This document shows positions 1 to 12,302 of a stretch of 64,000 nt of DNA, in pieces; within the stretch, counting starts at the first letter, position 1, and each line of letters opens with the position of its first letter. The notes under the pieces were generated by a model that saw nothing but the letters and a program-made list of their open reading frames with translations, ran no database searches and was not told where the DNA came from. The position numbers were made by a program, and so were the translations under genes. The stretch is from Ambrosia x helenae (taxonomy: Eukaryota > Streptophyta > Magnoliopsida > Asterales > Asteraceae): NCBI GenBank assembly GCA_030844895.1, contig CM061233.1, positions 60,289,468-60,353,467 on the forward strand. The letters are read 5' to 3'.

Positions 1-181
1 GGATGCCTACCTGGGAATTCTCGGGATGAGTGTTCACTTATAGGCTAAAGCACGTCTTCATATGTTATTAGAATTTAGAGTCTTTGATAAGTCAACGTTT
101 TCGTTTATTCGTTTTAATTAATGAATAAATGATTACACTCCTTATATAATCTCATTCATTTCACTGTGTCTCTTACAGATC

Positions 182-1290
182 ATGCCTCCACGTCGCAGTG
201 CTCGTCTTAACAGTGGTAACAATCATGATGAAGGAAGTAGCAATCACAACCACAACCACGATACTAACCACAACAACAACAACAACAATAATGGTGTCGA
301 TGCTCAACTGGCTGCAATCATTTCTCAACAAATGGCGCAGCAAATCGCAACTCTGGTTCCCAACTTACTAGCTCAAGTCATCCAGTTGAACGGCAATGGG
401 AACGGCAACGACAACGGAAATGGAAATGGAAACCACAACGGAAATGGGAATGGTCTTCCAGCCTGTACCCTTAAACACTTTAATTCCTGTAATCCCCCAA
501 AGTTCAGTGGAGAAGAAGGAGCTACAGGACTCCTACAATGGTTTGAGGGTATTGAGAATACCTTCATCAACAGTGAGTGCCCCGACAATTTTAAAGTCCG
601 TTATGCCATGAGTGTTCTTCACAAACGAGCACTCACTTGGTGGAATGAAGAAAAACGCACTCGCGGAGCTGAAGCTGCACTAGCCTTAACTTGGGATCAA
701 GCTAAAGACATTATGAAGGCAGAGTTCTGTCCTCGTAATGAAATTAAGAAGCTGGAAGATGAATTTCATGATCTTGCTCAAGACAGTGGGGAAAACCTTC
801 CTTACAACACTCGTTTTCACGAACTTAGCTTACTGCTACCCCACAAAGTCACCCTTTGCCCATTGCTATCGAAAAATACATTGGTGGCTTACCGATGCAG
901 ATCCAAGACACGGTGTGGGGAAGGAACCCTGCTACTTTGGAAGAAGCAAAGCGTTTGGATGCCACTCTAACAGATAACCATGTGAAGGCAGGAACCCTAA
1001 CTCGTAAAGGGGAAAAGAAAAAGGATACTCCCCAACCTGCCGTTGAAATCAAAACCGAGGCCTCAACCAACGGGAAGTGTAAGGTCAGGAATTTTGCAAT
1101 AGACACCACTGTCCCACCCAACAAGAAACAATACAACGGGAAGCTACCTAAGTGTGACACCTGCCAGTATCACCACCCAACTCAAGTTCCCTGCCGACAG
1201 TGCACCAATTGTCAAAGGTATGGGCATCTTGCAGATGCTTGTCGAATCCCTACTACAAACGCTCTTGATGCTCCAAATAACCCCGCTTGA
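182..1290 (+). pseudogene. gag: Gag of Ty3/gypsy element, frameshifted
   Basis: Gag would form the capsid-like particle of the retrotransposon in the cytoplasm. The first frame runs from ATG 182 with an Asn/His/Gly-rich low-complexity N-terminus (residues 15-95), then a retrotransposon-gag capsid region (about residues 100-220, motifs LLQWFEGIE and LTWWNEEK). Near 852-858 the frame slips: the capsid sequence continues in the next frame as PIAIEKYIGGLPMQIQD and ends at 1290. That second part carries a CCHC zinc knuckle, CTNCQRYGHLADAC, all four ligands present. A one-base indel in a CCCTTTGCCC run explains the break. Family assignment is firm; the copy cannot make full-length Gag without frameshifting. 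Confidence 0.85.
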
Positions 1291-1773
1291 AACCCTCCAG
1301 CTACTTAACAACAAACCCTACCATTTGAATAATGTCTACTTTCTCTTTAATTCCATGTATTGCCACGTTTGATTCAAATAATAAATTCAAGTATTATCAT
1401 AACATCTGTGTGCATGCTTGTTTGAATGTGAACTGATTGCTATATCTATAATCATACTTGCTTACTTGTACAACAATTAGTTGACTACCAAACAACCTAC
1501 TTAACGATTGGTAGAGGTCATCATGTCTTTCCAATAGTCGGGAGAGGCCCTACCACCTGCTCAACGACTGGTGGGGACTATCAGACCTGCTCAACAATCG
1601 GTAAAGTCATAAAAGGACGCAAAACCCTAATGTAAGGTAAATTGGTAATTACGGTCCGGAACGTAATCATGAATTTACAGGTACGTTAAGGTAGTGTGAA
1701 ATTTTATCAAGGCTTTCGGTAGTCGACCAATTGTAAACCTAATGTCTTTCTTTAACTTCGGGACGAAGTTCCT

Positions 1774-1788
1774 AAAAGTAGGGGAGAC
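1774..1788 (+). promoter_or_regulatory. Polypurine tract before 3' LTR
   Basis: AAAAGTAGGGGAGAC directly precedes the LTR start TGTAACATCG. It would prime plus-strand DNA synthesis. The related element at 42171-42184 has almost the same tract in the same place. Confidence 0.8.
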
Positions 1789-2089
1789 TGTAACATCGCG
1801 AAATTTTCAAATTTTAATACGTATATTATATTTTTTAATCATTCATAATGTGTCTAAGTTTTATTTTTCCGACCACACAACTTATATATATATATGTGTA
1901 TATATATATAAGTATAATAATAATAATAATAACAACAATAATGTTGGCACAAATAAATCTAGTTAGTTAAACCCACCAACACACTACCCATCCTTGAGCC
2001 CAATACAGCTCTGGCCCAAACATCTGAGCCCAGCCTTCTCTTGTCCGGCCCATTAAGCTGTTTAAAAAAAGAACAGAGAGAGCTGAGGC

Positions 2090-2147
2090 CGGGGTTCGAA
2101 CTCGAGTCCTCAGCTACCACACTCACACACACGAACCAACTGCTCCA
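2090..2147 (-). repeat. tRNA-like A/B box pair (SINE-like)
   Basis: On the minus strand TGGAGCAGTTGG resembles a Pol III A box and GTTCGAACCCC, about 35 bases on, a B box. No acceptor stem or cloverleaf is visible, so this is a tRNA-derived repeat head rather than a tRNA gene. It sits inside the LTR. Confidence 0.4.
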
Positions 2148-2751
2148 GCACCAATACTTGTTATAATCTGGACGCAAATTTATTTTATCACCTACTTGAT
2201 TCTTCACAGTTGACTTGGAAAGTCAACTGTGGAATCAATCAACCATAATGATCCAACCTTGACTCGTAATTGATTCAAGAAATGGAAAGGGATCACGATT
2301 ACCGGTCCATTACACGTCAAACAGCAATAAATTTATTCAATTATCATCAAATTCACGCGTCAACATTCAATTCGTGGTCAACAATTGCCAAAACGAACAC
2401 CAAGCTATTACACTAAAAATTGAAACCTCCTGGACCTCCTCACCTCGCCGAATACTCACCCACTACCTCCAATTTCTATTAAATAACCTCTGATCTTGGA
2501 TTTCTGCTCGTGTTTTGACTTCGTGTCTTGACCAATCATTCATACTCAATTCGTGTTTGTAAGTCTAATTTTTTTGATGGGTTTCATTAATCGGCGATTA
2601 CACAGTAATTACCCTATGGTTAATTAGATTAATTCTGTGTAAAACGCTCAATTGGGAAATCTAGGGCTCGAAGCCTAGATTTGGGGAAGAACATCAAGAA
2701 CAGTTAACATATTTAATTTAAACAAACTAAAACCAAACACAACCACTGGTC

Positions 2752-2806
2752 TGGACCAAGTGGTTGTGCTCGGTGTTTGCTCGGCCATCCACACGGGTTC
2801 GAAACC
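2752..2806 (+). repeat. tRNA-like A/B box pair (SINE-like)
   Basis: TGGACCAAGTGG (A-box-like) and GGTTCGAAACC (B-box-like) lie 32 bases apart on the plus strand. This is about 650 bases from a second pair in the opposite orientation. It looks like a SINE head or a tRNA-related segment of the LTR; it is not a foldable tRNA. Confidence 0.4.
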
Positions 2807-4305
2807 CAGCAGTGGCACTTATTTTTTTCTTGTTTGTTTCTTTATCAAACCAATCAATTTAATTATACATATTACTTATATATTTATTAAATTCATTTTA
2901 AAATACTAAAACACTTTTAAAAATTCTACAAAAAATATTTTGTATTAATCTGATGGAAAAGTTTAACACACAATTTTTAGTTTTCAAAAATTTATTTATT
3001 TAATATATATAATAAATAAATCAAGTTTATTCCGTTTTATTTATAAAATTCCATTAAAATATCAAAACGATTTTATAAATTTCCACAAAAAAATTATTCT
3101 GAGTTTATATAATGATAAACTTTTCTGAAATGATTTTTATTTCAGAAAAATCATTTATCTAATATTTTTAATCAATTATTGTTAGTTTTAATCATAATTA
3201 AATCATAATAAATCCAATTTTTAATATTTCTGATTATTTAGAACACAAATATAAATTTTAAACTAATAATTCTTTAATTTTAGTATTTTTTTAAATATTA
3301 AAGTTAAATTTTGACAATTTGTAATAAATAGATTTAATAATCTATTCTAAAGAACATAATTTTACAAAAATTATTTTTATACATTAAACACATTTTTGTG
3401 ACCCACTTAAATTTAAATTCCATAAAAAGAATTTTTGTTTATTTATTTACAAAAATTCTCTCATTTATCAAACAATTTTAATATTAATCTAACGAGCATT
3501 TATCCTCAAATTCGAAGCCCTAGAACTTATACATTTGTAGACTTGATAGACTTAGACATATTTATTACCTTATTATAGGGTGATACTTGATACATTTGGG
3601 CAACACCATATTACAATTTTTCAACAGATATAACATTTTGCTAAGGTGAGTTTTACATAGCCCCTTTTCTATTTATCACCATTTTTGGGGTGAAACATGT
3701 TACAACAATATTTATGCAATTCAATCATCAATGTGTCTATGTGTATTTCTATGTTGCATTATGTCTTGAACATGACTAGGGTAAGCATAATTCTATCATA
3801 AACATTCATCAGCCAAACGGTATACATTGATAGATCTATTGGACTGACAATCCCACCCGGATACGTACCTCCTACAAAGGTAGCGTGGGTGTTTGTTACT
3901 GCAATATAAACGAGTGAACCATGAGCATATGGGATGTACCACAATACAACAGTCACAAGGTTGATTATGCACTCGATTTACTTCTAGTATGTTTTCACAT
4001 ATGGACTGGATTGCCATGACACATGAATTGCACAACAATTTTATTCAAATATCAAAACCTATGTAATTCTCACCAACTTTTGTTGACCCAAAATATTTTC
4101 AACTTAACATGTTTCAGGTTCTACTTGCTTGAAGATTTGCTTGAAGATATGTGCATAGTTTTATTCAATTTGATGTACAAATTCTTAGAACAATTGTATG
4201 TAACTTATTTAAATTATTTAATGAAATTTATTATTCACCATGAGCTACTGAACAATCATCAATACGTGACATCCCGATGTTTCCGCCATCGGTTGGGGTG
4301 TTACA

Positions 4306-7300
4306 TTAACTGCTTCAGCCCAGAAATACAATGGTAGGCCTGAATCAGCTAACATAGTTCTTGCTGCTTCAATCAATGTCCTGTTCTTCCTTTCTACCAC
4401 ACCATTTTGTTCAGGAGTTCTGGGAACACTGAATTGTCTAATAATCCCTTTAGACAAACAGAATTCATCCAGAGTTTTTTTCTTGAACTCTATCCCATCA
4501 TCACTTCTAATGGCTTTGACAGATAGAGAATATTGTTTCTCTATTTGTAGAATGAAGAACTTGATGATTTCAGCTGCCTCATCCTTGAAAAGTAAGAAGA
4601 ATACCCATGTGAATCTTGAATAGTCATCAATGATGACCAAGCAGTACTTCTTCTTACCAAGGCTCATGATTTTTACTGGCCCAAATAAGTCCATATGGAG
4701 TAGTTGAAGACATGCAGTTGTTTTTTATTCTTCAATAGACTTATAGGAGGACTTATGATGCTTTCCCTTTAAACAGGATACACGGTGTTCTTGACACTGG
4801 TATACTTTCAAAGGTAGACCTCTGACCAAGCCCATTTTTGTGACTTTATTTATGGTTTTAAAGTTCACATGGCCAAGTCTCCTGTGCCAGAGATCAGTCT
4901 CTGAAGTTGATGCCCTTGAGAAGAAACGGGCAGTGTTGTTCAGTACTTTGTCCTTTTCAATGTCAACTACATAGACATTGCCACATCTTTTGGCTATCAA
5001 CAAAGTATGATCTTCAATGATCTTCTCTATCAACTTCTGGCCTTCTGGTGATATGATCTTGCATGCTGTTTTTTTGAAAAAGGAAGAATATCCTTTATCA
5101 CACATTTGTGACACACTCATCAAGTTGTACTCAAGGTTTTCAACCAGATTGACCTTGTCAAACTGTATTTTGCCAGAGGGGACATTGCCATGTCCTAGCA
5201 CATATCCCTTGGCATTGTTCCTAAAGGATACAGATTCTTCTCTTTGACTGATAAAGTTGTTTATCAGGTATCTGCATCCTGTCATGTGCGTTGAGCCTCC
5301 ACTGTCAACATACCAAATGTTATTTAAGCCTCTGGAGACCCTCTACACAAAGTAGCAAATTAGATAGATTTAGGAACCCAAGCCAGTTTGGCTTTGGGTT
5401 TGCTCTTGAGAACATTAACAGTTTGTTCTTGACCAGGTTGAGGAATCCATGTCTTTTTGGCAATGGATTTTTCATTAAGAGCAATGGTGGTATCCTTTTG
5501 AGGACCACCATCAACCTTGGTCATCAGTAGTTGTACCATATACATGAGATCTTTAATCTCAGCAGTTTGTGAAACTGCTGATGATGTAGGTCTAACTACT
5601 GAAAGAGAATTTTGAGAAAAAGATTTTTGTTGAGATTTCATATTTTTCTGAGAAAAGGTGTTTGTTGGTTGTTGTTTCTTGGGAGAAAAAGTTTCTTCAA
5701 AATAATTTTTGATTTGTTTTCCCATAACCAGTTGTGAAATTTTCTTATTGTACTGAATTCCTTTTCTATATCTGCAAAATTTTGTCTTGTGGTTAAACAG
5801 ACCACAGATTTCACATTCTTTTGCCTTTTCTTTTTCATTTGAAGGCAAATTTCTGACTGTTTTGATTTGTTTTAGGTCATCAGTAGTTTTCAGGTTCTCA
5901 ACTCCTGATGTAGATGAAACTACTGATGGCTTAAAGTCAGATTTTATCAGTACTTCTAAAGAACTTTCTTTGTGAGTTTTTAGAAAGTTTTCATGAAAAG
6001 ATGTGCATTCTTTCTCTTCAGAAGTTTCACCTGAAACAATTTTTCTCCCATCTTCAGTAGTTTTGGGGGGAAATTCTGTTGGTGTTTCAGTGTGATTGTA
6101 CCCTATGCCAAACCTAACATTTGAAGCACTTTGTTTGTTAAGCAGCAGTTGGTACCTTTTACAAGATTCTACCATTTTTCACAAACAACCTTGGTGTCAG
6201 CAAGCTCTTTTCTAACATTTCCTAGGTCTTCTATCATGATTTTAAGTTGTGCTTGGGTTTCAATAGCATTGTTAGTTAATTTAGAATTTTCTTTTGCCTT
6301 TGCAGCAAGTTTTCTTTCTAAATCACATTTCATCTGAGTAAATTTTCTCTCAGAGTCATTTGCTTTGCCTTGTAAATGCACATTAGTCTCTCTTATGAGA
6401 GCAAAAGATTCTTTACATGAAGTTAAACAAAGTTTTGTTAAAGATTCTTTTGATACCTGAGACAGGGCAGATTTTGAGGTGCAGCCCTCAAATGCCATTA
6501 AGGCAAAATTCTTTCTGCCATTGTCAGGTTCTCCCCAGTTGATGTCAAACATTTTGTTGTCTGCATCAGGATTGCACTCAGTAGTGTCAAAAGGAAGACT
6601 GCTCCAGTCAACATACCCTGAGGTAAACAAACTTTGTTGTGAGGGTTGTTGAGTCTGTGGAGGTTGTTGAGCAGCTGGAATGGGAGGGATTGATTGTTGG
6701 CTCTACATCTGTTGAGCAGGCATCTGTACATATTGTACTTGTGGCACATATTGGATTTGTGGAGCTTGTGCCTGTACAAAATGTGCACTTCCCTGTGTTC
6801 CATTATTCCTATTATAACTAGGGTTAAACTGATTTCCAGACTGAGATTGGTTATAGCTAGAGCTTCTACACTCTCTAGCAAAGTGTCCCAACTTCTGACA
6901 GTTGTGACGTCTAAGTTTTGATTTGTAAAAACCAATTTTGTTAGAACTGTTTAGTCCTGGAAATTTCCTTCCTGGCCTTTTATAAAATTTGTTTGTTTTT
7001 ATACTTAACATGACTAGTTGGTGTAAGATGTCCATTTCTTCTAAGTCATCATTGCTGAAATTTTTTAAATCATCCATGATAAAACACATGTTATCAGCAG
7101 TTTGACTATATTCATCATTGTCATAACCTAGGAATGATCTTTCTGATGAGATCCCAGCAGTTATGTCAATGTGGTCAAAAGATCCAAAACTATTTGAATA
7201 AGTAGGTGAATCTTGTCGCAATAGTGTTGTACTACCTGGTAGATAGTCATCAGCAGTTTTTCCAGAACTTTGCAGTTTCTTCTTTTCATCGATTTCTCTT

Positions 7301-7924
7301 TCAAAAGTTAGCAATCTCCCATGCAATTTTGTAAGAGTGAGGGAGCTAAAGTCTGGTGAGGATCTGAGGACTATAGAATATGTTTCCCATTTTTCAGGTA
7401 AAGACCTTAAAAATCTATGAAGCATAGATACGGTTGTGTAGGTCTGACAATTTAATTTTAGCTCAGATATTAATGAGGAGAATCTTTCAAATTGTTGAGT
7501 TAAAGTTTCCCCATTTATATGAGCAAAAGTTTCATATTGTTGAGCCAAGATTTCTCTGGTGTTGGCAATCACCTCTTCAGTTCCTCCAAACTGTTCTTTT
7601 AGGTAGTCCAAAAGCTCTTTGGCACTATCATAATGTAATAGTCCATAGTATATTTGGGAGTGCCATAGCCAACATAGAGAAAGCTTTAGCATCAAGCTCA
7701 AGTTTTAGGAAATCATCATCTGTATAGTCCTTTGGGTCTTTTGGTATTTCTACTTTAGTTTCAAGATTAATATTTACTGGTTTGTGAGGACCATATATTA
7801 CAGATTTCCAGCAACCAGTGTTGGTCTGTGATAATGTATGTGTCATTCTCCTTTGCCAGATATTGTATTCATTTCTAACTAGCATACCAGGTTTATTGGC
7901 AGAACCAGTATTATGTGGATCCAT
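4306..7924 (-). pseudogene. gag-pol: Copia Gag-Pol polyprotein remnant
   Basis: Coding starts at ATG 7924. Gag (about 7924-5350) has a UBN2-type capsid region, a zinc-knuckle-like segment RRHNCQKLGHFAREC near 6860-6905 whose first cysteine reads Arg (CGT), and a long Ser/Lys-rich part ending WVPKSI. Protease follows with WYVDSGGSTHMTG near 5283-5325, catalytic DSG intact. Then come the gag-pre-integrase HRRLGHVNF motif and the integrase core (DLFGPV, DDYSRFTW, RSDDGIEF, PEQNGVVERKNR). The reading frame is broken several times: frame changes near 7640-7700 and 6170, and stops near 6702, 5359 and 4730. It ends abruptly at YFWAEAVN where the gypsy LTR begins. It is not functional. Confidence 0.88.
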
Positions 7925-8080
7925 TTTAAAGAGTATTGATTTGTCAAATATCTCTTAAAGTGATGGATGTTGATAAAAGTGAACTTTTAATCCTTTATTG
8001 AATATCAATAAGAGCCTGTGTCTGATTCTCAATGTGTTAGATTGATATGTGATCAGATAAACCAGCGCTCTGATACCAAT

Positions 8081-8766
8081 TGTTGGATCAGTAATGCTCT
8101 TGATGTATTGCTTGCTAGTGAACACCTATGTGTTTAGAAAGTTCAATCAGATTTGCACAGCGGAATGAGTAAGTAAAGTTACACTATCAACAGGAGTTAT
8201 TACTCCCCCTGGATTGATTGAAAACTAAAGACAAGTTTAATGAGAATCTAAGTATTGAATGTGAATGACAATAAATACTCAAACAGATTCTTAGTAAATG
8301 AAATGGAGATAACAATAATAAGCTTTAAAGGATTTCAGTTTTAATTAAAATCAATGTCTAAAACAGAGGGATGAGCCCATCTATTTATAGACTTTACAAA
8401 TACATGAACCTTGCCAAAAAGCAAGTCTGTAACAAGTTGCAACAAGTTGCATTCTTGGAACTTGCACAAAAAGATAAAGTAATACTAAACAAATAAACTA
8501 CTGAAACATAAGGCGGTAGAAAGATTCTGGTACAAGTGCTGATGAATGACAAACAACTGATGAGTAGTTTGTCTTTAGTAGTTCTTTAGTGAACTTGTCT
8601 GGTTAGACTTCAGAACTTCTGATACTTCTTCTTCAGTTCTTGTTGAATCCTTCTTCAGTACTTTAGTCTTCTTTCTTCAGTAGTTCTATACTTAGAATAT
8701 TTTGTAGAAGTATGAATTAGACTAAGGTTTGCAAAAGTGGTTTCTTCAATCCTTTTTGTCCTAACA
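8081..8766 (-). repeat. 5' LTR of copia element
   Basis: Read on the minus strand it begins TGTTAGGACAAAAAG at 8766 and ends CTGATCCAACA at 8081. Two bases separate it from the tRNA-Met binding site. Length 686 bases. TATCC follows at 8767-8771 and would be one half of the target duplication; its partner is outside the window. Confidence 0.8.
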
Positions 8767-9447
8767 TATCCTTTGATGAATGTATTAGGGATTGGAAACT
8801 CTGAAGACCAATGAACCTCTGGAAAACCTCCGTAAAGGTCTTCGGAGTTTCCATGGGAAGGTAAACATACTTGAAATCAATGAGAAGGTAAACATAATTG
8901 AAATCAATGGGAAGGTAAACAATGAAGGCAAACATACTTGAAATCAATAGGAAGGTAAACATATATAACATTCTCTTCTTCTTCCCTTACAATCACTTTG
9001 CCATTAATACCAATGGACTACCCTCACGTCGGTATGGCCATCACCTAGTTCGATGTTGCCTTCAGTTGTTGTCAGAGAGATATCTGTCAACGATGAAGGC
9101 AACATACTTGAAATCAATGGGAAGGTAAACAATCCTCATCCACAATGTTCTTACCTATAGCTACTAACAATCCGGTTGTTTTCATGTTGCCTTTATCGTT
9201 GACAGATAATGAGATTTGGTGTTGGATCATAAGCAAAAAGGTAGACCACACCACGGTTAGTGAACCCTGTGTTGGTAGGAAAGTTTCTTCGGCTTAAATG
9301 TCCTTGTTGAGTTGAGTTGGAGCAATCCCTGTGTTGGATGGAAAGTGTCTTCGGCTTAAATGTCTTGTTGAGTTGACTTGGAGCAATCCCTGTGTTAGAT
9401 GGAAAGTGTCTTCGGCTTAAATGTCTTGTTGAGTTGCGTTGGAGCAA
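8767..9447. repeat. Short interspersed and tandem repeats, no gene
   Basis: From 8850 to 9135 the phrase GGGAAGGTAAACAT plus CTTGAAATCAAT recurs five times with small changes. From about 9268 to 9447 a unit of about 60 bases (core CTTCGGCTTAAATGTC ... GAGTTGGAGCAATCCC) repeats three times in tandem. Open frames here are only products of the repeats. Origin unknown. Confidence 0.6.
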
Positions 9448-9583
9448 TGTCGATAAAATTTGGTGGTTATTATTTTGTTTTTTAATTTTTATAATTTTTT
9501 TACAATAATTATATTAAAAAATAAAAAAAATAAAAAACCAATTCAAAACACAAAAAATACCACAAATATAAAAAGTTGGATTC

Positions 9584-9708
9584 CAAGCGCCTCGCTTAGG
9601 CCAAAGCGAGGCGCTTGGGGTCAAATCAGAAAGAATAACTTACCTCGGACCGAGGTAGTTAAAAAAGTAACCAAAGCGCCTCGCTTAGGCCAAAGCAAGG
9701 CGCTTTGG
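9584..9708. repeat. Cluster of three GC-rich hairpins
   Basis: First: CAAGCGCCTCGCTT pairs with AAGCGAGGCGCTTG around a six-base AGGCCA loop (9584-9617), a perfect 14-bp stem. Second: ACCTCGG/CCGAGGT around one base (9642-9656). Third: 9671-9708, the first hairpin's sequence extended to 16 bp with one mismatch and the same loop. The surroundings are extremely AT-rich. No TIR or target duplication was found around the cluster. Confidence 0.75.
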
Positions 9709-9732
9709 GGGGGGGATAGAAGAGGGGGGATG

Positions 9733-9761
9733 TTAATATAATAATAATAATAATAATAATA

Positions 9762-9817
<56 letters not shown>
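9733..9817. repeat. AAT trinucleotide microsatellite
   Basis: Nearly pure AAT repeat (one interruption) of about 28 units, ending where the LTR at 9818 begins. The minus-strand leucine run it encodes is not a gene. Confidence 0.95.
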
Positions 9818-12294
9818 TGTAAGACCCTAACCCGTTGTCTTGCGTTTAACGAATAAAATAAGGGTTGAACATGTGATACTATTACCAAAAACCATGTTAA
9901 GACGTTAACAAATATGTACAAAACACGACTGTGAAACACTTGACATAAGTACTAGGTTATTCACAATGATTTCAACCCAAAAGGCTTAAGTTTTACACCC
10001 AAAATCAAGAGTATATGCGGAAGCTAACACGATGCAACGTTCGGTTCTTCACAAAATGAGCTTGATCATCATCCATACTTCGAGTTATAAACCTAGGGTT
10101 GAATATGAAAAACAAACCCATGAATGTGTGTTAGTTTAGTCAAGTAATTGAATAAAACAACCAGCATAAGGCGAAGGAAAACGACCGGCCGTAGCTTACG
10201 GCCCCAAAACAAAGAAAATCAAACCAAAAATAGGCTGAGCGTCCTAGACGCACTTCTGGGCGTCCAGGACGTTGCCCAGCGTCCTGATGGGCGTCTCCAG
10301 AAGGTCTTGGGCGATACTTTTGAACCCATGTTCAAGGCCTTTCATAGGGACACTTGGGGACTTATTTAACACCATTATATCATGCTTATAAGATGTCATT
10401 GATCAAGTTCCCTTTTCGGTTATTACCTGTATATGTTGTTTTTATCCAAATCGACCCGTTTAGAAGTATTCGCCAAAAACCAAGACCAAAGCTGGACATA
10501 TGCTCATCTAGAGACATAGTCAAGGTTCACACCTGGGAGATTAGCTAACTACCCGGTTCTAGCTTACCAAACACTTACCAATGGCGGGTTTGGACTAAGC
10601 TTGGGCACATCGGTTTTATCGGGGACTTGTCCTCGTTACCTTCTAGTATCCCCAATCATCCTAACTCTCTCCCCAATCGATTCACAACCTGATTTTTAAT
10701 TAATCCCTCATCACTAGAGGTAGTTTTCAAGATTTCCCTTGGGCAATATGCCGTTGTGGCGCTACCTTAGCGTCTATGGCCCCATGGGACATTTATGCGC
10801 AATTTCAAGCACCCGGTCTACATTGCCCATTGGTATAACGGATTCACCGGTCACTTATCACTTGGGGAGTGGTTGCCTAGAAATTCAATATCGCAATGGT
10901 ATGAGTACGAGACTTGAGTCCTAGAACGACTTACCTTAGCTCGCGTCCCTTTTTGCTTCTAGACTAGCTTGAGATTACTAACATAAAGTCTACGAATATA
11001 CTCAAGCAATTAACAACAATCGACATCGGCATAATGTTGAACCTCGGTTTAGGTCCTTCTCTAACTAGTGTTTCACCCAATTGACCCGTTAGCCTAATTG
11101 GGATATTGACAACCTTCCTCTAAGGCCGTTTTCTATGCATTATGGATCTCGTTTAAGCTTCTTTTGTGACATTCCAATGACTAGTTTCAAATATACATAC
11201 AAAGGTATAACTAAGCATATAAACATACTAGGAATATATTGAGATTTAAGCCATCGAGTGACTTACCTTATGCGTGCTTCCATTTTTACCTCATTCCGAG
11301 ATTTCTTGACCAAATGAAGTTTCATGTACTCACACCTAGATGTGTAATCCACATTGGTGATTAAAATCATGCTCTTAGACATTATTTATTTGACCACACA
11401 ATTTTTGATCAAGCTAGCAATGCCTTAACTATGCCCAAATGAAAACGAGTTTCATTAGGGCATTTTATCAAACACCTTGTAGGCGTCATTTTCCGAACTT
11501 TAATTTTAGGACATTAGGACCTCGTAAATCCATCATTAACCAAGTTTATCATTACTAGCATTCCAATAAACACCTTAATCATAGTTTCTCATGGATATGC
11601 ATAACAAAAGCTAGTAGTTCCTAGTTTAAAGGTGATTTCTACTAATCTACCAAAAACCCAATTCATTTTATAACATGAATTTAGAAGGATATAATCATCA
11701 CACAAGAAATCTATCAACATAGACCCAAGTTTACTAGTATTGAGCTATCCATGACTAGAATGAACACTACCAACCCTTGACTCACGTTTTTATAACATCT
11801 CAAGATTTTCATCATAGCCAAGCATGAACATTATCATTGAATTAGGCAAAATAAAGATTACCTTAGTGTGTTTTATGCTTGGATGATTCATTTTAGGGCT
11901 AATGCAATTAAAAGCCCTTTTGATTCCACCTTGAATCAAGCTTTTTCTTGAGCTCCTTAGGGTTTGGTGTATGTGTGTGTGTGACGAACGAATTTAGGGA
12001 GGTTGTGTGTGTTTTTTTTCTGTTTTTTTATATAAGTATTCAACCAAACTCATGTTTGGTTATTTGGCACATTTAGCCCCTCCCATCTTTTGTCAAGTAT
12101 ATACTAGTTCAAGACACTAATCGAGTTAGTCTCGTGTAATTGCTTAAGACACTAATAGTTTAGCTAACAAGGTTGACGGGGTTAATTCCCTAGACTAGGA
12201 AATTTGTATAAGTCATGCTTCATACGGTTCTGGTTAAAAGCCACGCGTGACTATATTATCATAAAATACGGTTTAGAAATTTTGGGGTGTTACA
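9818..12294 (-). repeat. Probable solo LTR (2.5 kb), Ty3/gypsy-like
   Basis: Read on the minus strand the segment begins TGTAACACCCCAAAATTT at 12294 and ends GGGTTAGGGTCTTACA at 9818. A TATA-like TTATATAAAAAA sits near 12025-12037 with the leader downstream, which supports the orientation. Both flanks are AAT repeat (9733-9817 and 12301-12377), so it appears to have split one microsatellite. The five-base flanks ATAAT and ACTAT match poorly. It has no primer-binding site, polypurine tract or coding frame. It includes GC-rich GCGTCC/GGACGC repeats at 10231-10300. A short-LTR non-autonomous element is the alternative. Confidence 0.6.
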
Positions 12295-12300
12295 ACTATA

Positions 12301-12302
12301 AT

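Larger units (their letters stand above)
1..4305 (+). mobile_element. Ty3/gypsy LTR retrotransposon, right part, pol-less
   Basis: The window opens inside the 5' leader of a plus-strand element. A broken gag (182-1290) follows, then about 500 bases without coding sequence, a polypurine tract and a long 3' LTR ending in TGTTACA. Protease, RT, RNase H and integrase are absent, so the copy is deleted and depended on others for movement. The leader at 7-57 (CCTACCTGGGAA to GGCTAAAG) and the 3' region at about 1630-1685 (ACGGTCCGGAACG) recur in the non-coding element at 39434-39484 and 41507-41555, so the two are relatives. The right end falls inside a copia integrase frame. The 5' LTR lies left of the window. 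Confidence 0.85.
1789..4305 (+). repeat. 3' LTR of Ty3/gypsy element (2.5 kb)
   Basis: It starts TGTAACATCGCGAAATTTTC just after the polypurine tract and ends GGTTGGGGTGTTACA, giving TG...CA ends. The same start (TGTAACATCGC) and end recur in the solo LTR at 32099-36134, and the same end in the LTRs of 37347-43657, so these belong to one LTR superfamily. It contains a TA/AAT microsatellite at about 1882-1942 and two tRNA-like Pol III box pairs. From 2820 to 4240 it is very AT-rich with no convincing gene. The five bases after it are TTAAC; the matching duplication should lie left of the window. Confidence 0.8.
4306..8766 (-). mobile_element. Ty1/copia retrotransposon, SIRE-like, 5' half
   Basis: A minus-strand element: 5' LTR (8081-8766), primer-binding site complementary to initiator tRNA-Met (minus TGGTATCAGAGCGC, 8065-8078), then gag, protease and integrase reading leftward. 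At 4305/4306 the integrase is interrupted by the end of the gypsy LTR. The rest of integrase, RT, RNase H and the 3' LTR are not in the window and should lie to the left of it if they survive. The very long Gag followed by a WVPK-type motif before protease suggests the SIRE/Maximus lineage; that placement is inferred. Confidence 0.85.

Noticed and set aside
2745..2820. Possible tRNA gene
   Set aside because: A and B boxes are present but no acceptor stem or anticodon arm can be folded; better seen as a SINE-like or LTR segment.
9733..9939. Poly-Leu minus-strand frame
   Set aside because: Product of the AAT microsatellite running into the solo LTR.
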